The translations under genes were made by a program, and so were the position numbers. This document shows, one piece after another, positions 6,377 through 10,791 of a stretch of 10,791 bases of DNA (within the stretch, counting starts at the first letter, position 1; each line of letters opens with the position of its first letter). Origin of the DNA: Bacteroidales bacterium (GTDB lineage: Bacteria > Bacteroidota > Bacteroidia > Bacteroidales > UBA932); assembly GCA_017483985.1 (NCBI GenBank), contig JAFUUB010000104.1, positions 1 through 10,791 on the forward strand, written 5' to 3'. Below the pieces are notes generated by a model that did no database searches, was not told the DNA's origin, and saw only the letters and a program-made list of their open reading frames with translations.

Positions 6377-7340
6377 TGTTACCTCCTCTTTTAGCCCGTG
6401 GATGGGCATTGTTATACACATTTTTCAACTTCTCGATGCTGTTGTGCGTATAGACCTGGGTGGCGGCCAGGGAAGAATGGCCCAGCAGTTCCTTGATCGA
6501 ATTCAGGTCCGCCCCTTTGTCCAGCAGCCCGGTAGCGAGCGTATGGCGGAGGACGTGCGGAGACTTCCTTCCGGAAATGCTGCTGACGCTTCCCAACTCC
6601 TCACCGACGATCCGCTGGACGGCCATCGGATACAGGCGGGCGCCCTTCTCCGTCACCAGCAGCGGTGCGTCAGCAGGCCTTTTGCTGCCCAGCATCGTTT
6701 CAGTCGCTTGTAAATATAAGCAAATTTCGTGACAAAGTGATGCAATCAGTGGAATTTCTCTCATTTTATCCCCTTTGCCCCTGACATGGAGGACCTTCCG
6801 GGAGAAATCCACGTTGCTGATATCCAGCGAGATCAGTTCCGCCCGGCGGATGCCGGTCCCATGCAGCAGGGAAACCACCATCCGGCCCAGCCGGCGGCGG
6901 TACCATTCCCGGGAGACCTTGTCATCCCCGGTAATCTGGTCCAGGTTCTCTTCGGAGGCGTTGGGGGCCGTCAGGGAGAAATACTCCTCCATCGACGCGG
7001 CCCGGTAGAAGACCGGAAGCCGCTTTTCCTGCTTCGGCCGGCTCACCGAGCGGGCCGGATTGGCTTCCAGCAGGCCTTCTTTCATCAGGTAGCGGCCGAA
7101 ACTGCTCAGCACCGACAGATGCTGGTTGACGGTCCGGGGATTCTCCTTTTTCCCGTCCATCAGCCAGACCTCGTAATTGCGCACGGCCGTCGGGGTCATC
7201 GCCCCGAGCAGGCTTTCATCAGAGACTTCGGCGCAGGAATAGTCCGCGAACTGCTGAAGGACCTCGCGGTAGACCGCCTGGGTCCGCGCGGAATAACGCC
7301 GGACCGTCGTGATATACTGTATGAACTTGTCGATCAACAT
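6366..7340 (-). CDS. xerC: Tyrosine recombinase, XerC/XerD-like
   Basis: This 324-residue protein is a tyrosine recombinase of the Xer type, which resolves chromosome dimers at dif. The N-terminal SAM-like DNA-binding domain spans about 1-100 and the catalytic domain about 110-310. The catalytic set is complete: Arg165 (HGTGIRRAEL), Lys189 (VRGKGDKMRE), HVLR with His262 and Arg265, His288 (LLGHSS) and nucleophile Tyr297 (QVYTH). I placed the start at the ATG at 7340 because homologues begin with MLIDKFIQYI. The longer open frame upstream is arginine- and serine-rich shadow of the tRNA nucleotidyltransferase gene. The start is one base after that gene's stop. Residues about 121-150 look longer than usual for Xer proteins, giving 324 rather than roughly 300 residues. 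Codons 191-210 are unusually AT-rich. Position before hpf supports a housekeeping XerC rather than a mobile integrase; XerC versus XerD is not settled from sequence alone. Confidence 0.9.
   Translation of the reverse strand: MLIDKFIQYITTVRRYSARTQAVYREVLQQFADYSCAEVSDESLLGAMTPTAVRNYEVWLMDGKKENPRTVNQHLSVLSSFGRYLMKEGLLEANPARSVSRPKQEKRLPVFYRAASMEEYFSLTAPNASEENLDQITGDDKVSREWYRRRLGRMVVSLLHGTGIRRAELISLDISNVDFSRKVLHVRGKGDKMREIPLIASLCHEICLYLQATETMLGSKRPADAPLLVTEKGARLYPMAVQRIVGEELGSVSSISGRKSPHVLRHTLATGLLDKGADLNSIKELLGHSSLAATQVYTHNSIEKLKNVYNNAHPRAKRGGNNGD
6381..6388 (-). promoter_or_regulatory. Strong Shine-Dalgarno site of hpf
   Basis: GAGGAGGT on the minus strand, four bases before the hpf ATG, contains the full complement of the 16S anti-Shine-Dalgarno core. 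It settles the hpf start. Apart from AGGAGG before the permease (3928-3933), I see no comparable site in front of the other starts in this window. Confidence 0.85.
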
Positions 7341-7341
7341 T

Positions 7342-8874
7342 TTACTTGACTGGAGCCAGCCCGTAATCCGCGGCAATCGAGCGCATGTAGGCGTCTGTCG
7401 CCTCGAACGTGTTCGCGACCTTTCCGTCCAGGACCGCCTCCTTGATGGCCTCCTTGAGCCGGCCGATCGTATTGCACGGACCGATACCATAGACCTCCAT
7501 GATATATTCGCCGGTGATCGGATTCTTCCAATTGCGGATGGCATCCTTTGCCTCGACCTCCACCAGTTTTTCGCGGACCAGTTCGAAATTCCGTTTGAGC
7601 CGGGCCACCTTGGCCGGATTCTTCGAGGTGATGTCGGCGTTGCACAGCAGCATCAGGTCATCGATCTCGTTGCCGGCATCGAAGAGCAGGCGGCGCACCG
7701 CAGAATCCGTCACTTCCTCGTCCACCAAAGCCACCGGACGGTGGTGGAGGCCGACCAGTTTCTGGACGTATTTCATCTTCTCGTTCAGCGGCATCTTGAG
7801 CGCCTGGAAGATCTTAGGGACCATCTTGGCACCCACGACCTCATGTCCGTGGAAGGTCCAGCCCGCGGCAGGGTCCCAGCGCTTGGACACCGGTTTGCCA
7901 ATGTCATGCAGCAGGGCCGCCCACCGGAGCCACACGAAGGGCTCGGTCCGGACCGTCTCGACGAAGCCGCTGCCGTCCTCGACGGGACTGTAATTGTGCA
8001 GCCGGCCCTCCGCGATGGCGGCCAGTTCCAGCTGGGCGACATGGTCCACGACCTGGATGGTATGCGAGAAATTGTCCTTGTGTCCCCTGCCCTCAACGGT
8101 CTCGACGCCCTTGAGCTTCGACAGCTGCGGCAGGACGTAATCCAGCAGGCCGGTCTCGTCCATCAGGCGGAAACCCATGGACGGATGCGGGGTGATCAGG
8201 ATCTTGTTGAGCTCTTCGACAATGCGTTCCTTGGAGAGGATTTCCATCCGGTCCTTCATCCGCCGCATGGCGTCCAGCGACTCCGGGACGATGGTGAAGG
8301 TCATCTCCGGCGTGCTGAGCTTGGTGGCGAAACGGATCGCCCGCAGCATCCGGAGTGGGTCGTCGCTGTAGGTGATGTCCGGATCCAGCGGGGTGCGGAT
8401 GATGCCGGCAGCCAGGTCCCGGATCCCGCCGAACGGGTCGACCAGGGCGCCGAAATCCTCGCGCTGCAGGCTGAAAGCCATGGCATTGATCGTGAAATCC
8501 CGGCGTTTCTGGTCGTCTTCCAGCGTCCCGTCCTCCACAATCGGCTTGCGGGAATCCCGCTGGTAAGACTCTTTCCGGGCGCCGACGAACTCGACCTCCG
8601 TACCATGGTACCGGAGCATGGCCGTTCCGAAATTCCGGAATACGGAAACATGGCAGTTGTGATGCTCCGTTTCGCGGACATGCTCCGCCACGGCCTCCGC
8701 GAGGGCGATGCCGCTCCCTTCGACCACGATATCGATGTCGTCGTTGGAGCGTCCCAGGAAACAATCCCGCACATAACCGCCGATGACGAAAGCACGCACG
8801 CCCGTCTTCCCCGCCACTTCGCTGACCAGGGAGAAGACCGGATGGTCCAGAAATCCGCTTGTAATCGTCGCCAT
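7342..8874 (-). CDS. CCA tRNA nucleotidyltransferase / poly(A) polymerase family protein with HD domain
   Basis: The 510-residue protein is a class II tRNA nucleotidyltransferase, most likely the enzyme that builds or repairs the 3' CCA end of tRNA. The catalytic head has FVIGGYVRD (29-37), GRSNDDIDIVVEG (41-53) with metal ligands Asp46 and Asp48, RRDFTINAMAF (124-134), and DDPLRMLRAIRFA (171-183), the nucleotide-selecting region. ERIVEELNKIL (216-226) follows. A C-terminal HD phosphohydrolase domain carries the His-Asp pair at 323-324 (ALLHDIGKP), with FHGHE (341-345) and HHRP (377-380). Residues about 284-312 between the HD helices look like an insertion compared with what I recall of relatives. 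I took the ATG at 8874 because the preceding 44 codons cross the promoter and leader. Bacteroidetes promoter and hairpin lie just upstream; xerC starts one base after the stop. CCA-adding versus A-adding activity is not distinguishable by eye. Confidence 0.92.
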   Translation of the reverse strand: MATITSGFLDHPVFSLVSEVAGKTGVRAFVIGGYVRDCFLGRSNDDIDIVVEGSGIALAEAVAEHVRETEHHNCHVSVFRNFGTAMLRYHGTEVEFVGARKESYQRDSRKPIVEDGTLEDDQKRRDFTINAMAFSLQREDFGALVDPFGGIRDLAAGIIRTPLDPDITYSDDPLRMLRAIRFATKLSTPEMTFTIVPESLDAMRRMKDRMEILSKERIVEELNKILITPHPSMGFRLMDETGLLDYVLPQLSKLKGVETVEGRGHKDNFSHTIQVVDHVAQLELAAIAEGRLHNYSPVEDGSGFVETVRTEPFVWLRWAALLHDIGKPVSKRWDPAAGWTFHGHEVVGAKMVPKIFQALKMPLNEKMKYVQKLVGLHHRPVALVDEEVTDSAVRRLLFDAGNEIDDLMLLCNADITSKNPAKVARLKRNFELVREKLVEVEAKDAIRNWKNPITGEYIMEVYGIGPCNTIGRLKEAIKEAVLDGKVANTFEATDAYMRSIAADYGLAPVK

Positions 8875-8880
8875 AGGAAA

Positions 8881-8908
8881 ATCCGCTCCGGAAGGAACCG
8901 AAGCGGAT
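8881..8908 (-). promoter_or_regulatory. Stem-loop filling the leader before the tRNA nucleotidyltransferase gene
   Basis: On the minus strand ATCCGCTTCGG (8908-8898) pairs with CCGGAGCGGAT (8891-8881) over 11 bp with one G-U pair, around the loop TTCCTT. It starts about where transcription from the promoter at 8910-8917 should begin and ends six bases before the ATG. The T-run after it is only three bases, so it is a poor terminator for the upstream genes. A 5'-end stem affecting translation or mRNA stability is also possible. Function is inferred. Confidence 0.55.
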
Positions 8909-8909
8909 G

Positions 8910-8917
8910 CAAAGATA
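8910..8917 (-). promoter_or_regulatory. Predicted -7 promoter element of the cca-xerC-hpf operon
   Basis: TATCTTTG on the minus strand is an exact match to the Bacteroidetes TAnnTTTG element, in an AT-richer gap between genes. The expected -33 TTG is replaced by TTC (about 8940-8938), so this promoter may be weaker than the one before the exporter operon. The leader would be about 30 bases. Confidence 0.62.
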
Positions 8918-8953
8918 ACGAAAAACCGGGATTTATGGAAAAACGGACGGCGG

Positions 8954-9373
8954 TCAGGCGAGCATTTCTTCCCAGGTTGGTGCCTGGTCCAGGAAGACGA
9001 AGGCATCGCCCTCCCGTTTACAGAGCAAGGTCTTTGAGCCGTTGGTCAGGACGACATAACGGACATCCAGGATCCGGTTGTAGCGGAGCGCTTGGTCCAG
9101 GACCTCCCGGGTCAGTTCTACTTCCGGACGCTTGCATTCCACGACCATAAGCGGCCGGGCCTGACGGTCATGCACCACGATATCGGCACGGTATTCCTTC
9201 CGCTTCTGACCGGACAATCCTCCCACGTCGGCCCCGAACCGCAGCCCCACCTCGCTCATCATCATGTGCAGAGGGACCCCCATCTGTTCATGCAGGACCT
9301 TGATAAACCATTGCCTCACGCCTTCTTCGGGCGTGAGGGCAACGGATTTCTTTCTGAGAGGATCCCAGATCAC
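8954..9373 (-). CDS. HsdR-N-domain small protein (PD-(D/E)XK nuclease-like fold), not a restriction system
   Basis: This 139-residue protein matches the small proteins annotated in Bacteroidetes as type I restriction enzyme HsdR N-terminal domain (PF13588-like). They have a PD-(D/E)XK fold but no known function. Seen here: WDPLRKK (3-9), LTPEEGVRQ (13-21), SEVGLRFG (40-47), RADIVV (62-67) with Asp64, VVECKRPEVEL (77-87) with Glu79 and Lys81, and DQALRYN (93-99). The nuclease-type residues are therefore intact. The start is GTG, directly after the aspA stop and in the same frame. No Shine-Dalgarno is visible, so reinitiation after aspA is the likely route. Homologues that I recall from Bacteroides begin about 20 residues earlier and have Trp where Gly18 stands, so the start may be clipped or the short form may be normal for this lineage. 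No methylase or specificity gene is nearby. Confidence 0.78.
   Translation of the reverse strand: MIWDPLRKKSVALTPEEGVRQWFIKVLHEQMGVPLHMMMSEVGLRFGADVGGLSGQKRKEYRADIVVHDRQARPLMVVECKRPEVELTREVLDQALRYNRILDVRYVVLTNGSKTLLCKREGDAFVFLDQAPTWEEMLA
9314..9338 (-). other. Perfect 9-bp inverted repeat inside the HsdR-N-like gene
   Basis: cctcacgcc (9314-9322) and ggcgtgagg (9330-9338) are perfect inverted copies around seven bases. The structure starts about 36 bases after the GTG and covers the codons of LTPEEGVR. No T-run follows on either strand, so it is not a standard terminator. It could fold in the mRNA near the translation start; function is unknown. Confidence 0.6.
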
Positions 9374-10786
9374 TTATTTCAGGAAGTTGTGCGACGCGCA
9401 CATCGCCTCCGGATTGAGGGCGGCGTCGAGCTTCTCCTTCGTCATGAGGCCCTTCTCGAGGACGATGTCATAGACGCTGCGGCCGGTCTGGAGGGCTTCC
9501 TTCGCGACCTTCGTGGAGTTCTTGTAGCCGATGTACGGGTTGAGGGCCGTGACGATACCGATGGAATTGATCACCATCTGGTGGCAGTGCTCGGCATTGA
9601 CGGTGATTCCTTCGATGCACTTGACACGCAAGGTCTCCATGGCGTTGGTCAGCCAGGTGATGCTCTCGATGATGGACTCGGCGATGACCGGCTCCATGAC
9701 GTTCAGCTGCAGCTGGCCGGCTTCGGCGGCGAGGGCGACGGTCATATCGTTGCCGATGACCTTGAAGCAGACCTGGTTGGTTACCTCAGGGATGACCGGA
9801 TTGACCTTGCCCGGCATGATGGAGGAACCCGGAGCCATCGGCGGCAGGTTGATTTCATGCAGGCCGCAGCGCGGACCGGAAGCCATCAGGCGGAGGTCGT
9901 TGCAGATCTTGGAGAGCTTGACAGCCAGACGCTTCAGGGCGCCGGAGTAGCTGACATAAGCACCGGTATCCGGGGTCGCCTCGATCAGGTCGGGTGCCGC
10001 GAGGAAATCATCGCCGGTCAGTTTGGTCATGTATTCCGTGCACAGTTGCGCGAAACCCGGGACGGCGTTCAGGCCAGTACCGATGGCGGTGCCGCCCATG
10101 TTGATCTCATGCAGGAGCTTGACATTGCGGTCCAGGTTGGCGAGTTCCTCTTCCAGGTTGTTGGCGAAGGCGTTGAATTCCTGACCGGAAGTCATCGGAA
10201 CGGCATCCTGGAGCTGTGTGCGGCCCATCTTGATGATATCCTTGAATTCCTCGCCCTTGGCGCGGAACGCGGCGATCAGCTTGGTCAGGTTCTCGACCAG
10301 GTGCTTGTTCATGCGGATGAAGGTATAACGGAAGGCCGTCGGATAGGCGTCGTTGGTCGACTGGGCGCAGTTGACATGGTCGTTCGGAGAGCAGAACTGG
10401 TATTCACCCTTATTGTGACCCATGATCTCCAGGGCACGGTTGGCGATGACCTCGTTGGCGTTCATGTTGACGGAAGTACCGGCACCTCCCTGCATCATGT
10501 CCACCGGGAACTGGTCGCGCAGCGATCCGTCGATGATTTCCTTGCAGGCGGCGCAGATCGCGTCGGCGATCTTGCGGTCCAGCACGCCCAGGTCGGCGTT
10601 GGCGGCCGCGGCAGCCCACTTGACATAGGCGATGGCGACCACGTAATCCGGATAGTCGCTCATCTTGGCGTTGGAAATCTTGTAATTATTGATGGCGCGC
10701 TGTGTCTGGACACCATAATAGGCATCGGCCGGAACCTGAAGTTCGCCGAGAAGGTCGGATTCGACCCTGTACTTGAGTTCACTCAT
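9374..10786 (-). CDS. aspA: Aspartate ammonia-lyase (aspartase)
   Basis: The 470-residue protein is a member of the aspartase/fumarase superfamily and most likely aspartase, which converts L-aspartate reversibly to fumarate and ammonia in the cytoplasm. The family signature GSSIMPGKVNP (320-330) holds the catalytic serine loop. GGAGTSVNMNANE (100-112) and STNDAYPT (143-150) form the other active-site segments. The discriminating segment reads GRTQLQDAVP (188-197): aspartases have Gln where class II fumarases have His. SGPRCGLHEINLP (303-315) and the block NQVCFKVIGND (337-347) are also very close to the Escherichia coli enzyme as I remember it. Length is normal. The start MSELKYRVE lies five bases from the right edge, so its promoter is outside the window. 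The enzyme can feed fumarate to anaerobic fumarate respiration, in keeping with a Bacteroidales host. The HsdR-N-like gene follows without a gap. Confidence 0.93.
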   Translation of the reverse strand: MSELKYRVESDLLGELQVPADAYYGVQTQRAINNYKISNAKMSDYPDYVVAIAYVKWAAAAANADLGVLDRKIADAICAACKEIIDGSLRDQFPVDMMQGGAGTSVNMNANEVIANRALEIMGHNKGEYQFCSPNDHVNCAQSTNDAYPTAFRYTFIRMNKHLVENLTKLIAAFRAKGEEFKDIIKMGRTQLQDAVPMTSGQEFNAFANNLEEELANLDRNVKLLHEINMGGTAIGTGLNAVPGFAQLCTEYMTKLTGDDFLAAPDLIEATPDTGAYVSYSGALKRLAVKLSKICNDLRLMASGPRCGLHEINLPPMAPGSSIMPGKVNPVIPEVTNQVCFKVIGNDMTVALAAEAGQLQLNVMEPVIAESIIESITWLTNAMETLRVKCIEGITVNAEHCHQMVINSIGIVTALNPYIGYKNSTKVAKEALQTGRSVYDIVLEKGLMTKEKLDAALNPEAMCASHNFLK

Positions 10787-10791
10787 GATAA

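Noticed and set aside
6366..7340. Integrase of a mobile element
   Set aside because: Its position between cca and hpf, operon spacing and Xer-like length argue for a housekeeping recombinase. There are no direct repeats, tRNA gene or cargo genes around it.
7341..7544. A 68-residue N-terminal extension of the recombinase
   Set aside because: The extension is Arg- and Ser-rich shadow of the tRNA nucleotidyltransferase end. Homologues start at MLIDKFIQYI (7340), one base after the upstream stop.
8875..9006. A 44-residue N-terminal extension of the tRNA nucleotidyltransferase
   Set aside because: It runs through the predicted promoter and leader hairpin and lacks family similarity. The ATG at 8874 is the sensible start.
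7309..9150. A 613-codon plus-strand open frame, and similar long ones at 568-1743 and 4938-6014
   Set aside because: All lie opposite well-supported minus-strand genes and show the same shadow composition. None has a promoter, ribosome site or family motif.
8954..9373. A restriction-modification or defence system suggested by the HsdR-N name
   Set aside because: There is no helicase, methylase or specificity subunit nearby. Small stand-alone proteins of this kind are common housekeeping neighbours in Bacteroidetes.
1..10791. CRISPR arrays, tRNA or rRNA genes, insertion sequences, replication origin
   Set aside because: I looked for spaced repeats, cloverleaf-like segments, terminal inverted repeats and DnaA-box clusters on both strands and saw none. 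No gene-free stretch exceeds about 140 bases.

Overview
The window looks like ordinary chromosome from a GC-rich member of the Bacteroidales. The evidence is three candidate promoters with the Bacteroidetes -7 consensus TAnnTTTG, genes that mostly lack Shine-Dalgarno sites, lipoproteins with short Bacteroidetes-type signal peptides, and family variants familiar from that order: a split 5'-nucleotidase, an HsdR-N-like small protein, and xerC directly followed by hpf. Genus cannot be read from the sequence. All nine complete genes and the clipped-looking small gene lie on the minus strand. Only a short C-terminal fragment at the left edge (2-73) reads on the plus strand, convergent with the last minus-strand gene.

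Read in the direction of transcription (right to left): aspA (aspartate ammonia-lyase, 9374-10786) is followed with no gap by a small PD-(D/E)XK-fold protein (8954-9373). A short leader (8875-8953) carries a promoter and a strong hairpin. It leads into a tightly packed trio: a CCA-adding-type tRNA nucleotidyltransferase with an HD domain (7342-8874), a XerC-like tyrosine recombinase (6366-7340) and the ribosome hibernation factor hpf (6086-6376). The trio ends at a clear rho-independent terminator (6014-6039). holA, the DNA polymerase III delta subunit (4902-5945), has its own promoter.

After a 64-base AT-rich gap with a near-consensus promoter comes a compact five-gene operon (76-4837): an ABC exporter ATPase and permease (NatA/NatB-like), two lipoproteins that together make one 5'-nucleotidase (C-terminal-domain gene first, catalytic metallophosphatase second), and a DeoR-family regulator as the last gene. 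Spacings are 3, 2, -4 and 3 bases, so translational coupling is likely. A 6-bp inverted repeat overlapping the -33 element is a candidate operator for that regulator.

I do not see a mobile element, phage, CRISPR array, defence island or RNA gene. The more interesting points are modest: a methionine-rich periplasmic loop built from a 9-bp tandem repeat in the permease, the exporter/split-nucleotidase/DeoR cassette with its palindrome, the in-frame TAA-GTG junction between aspA and the small nuclease-fold gene, the hairpin in the cca leader, and a sharp AT-rich codon patch inside xerC.
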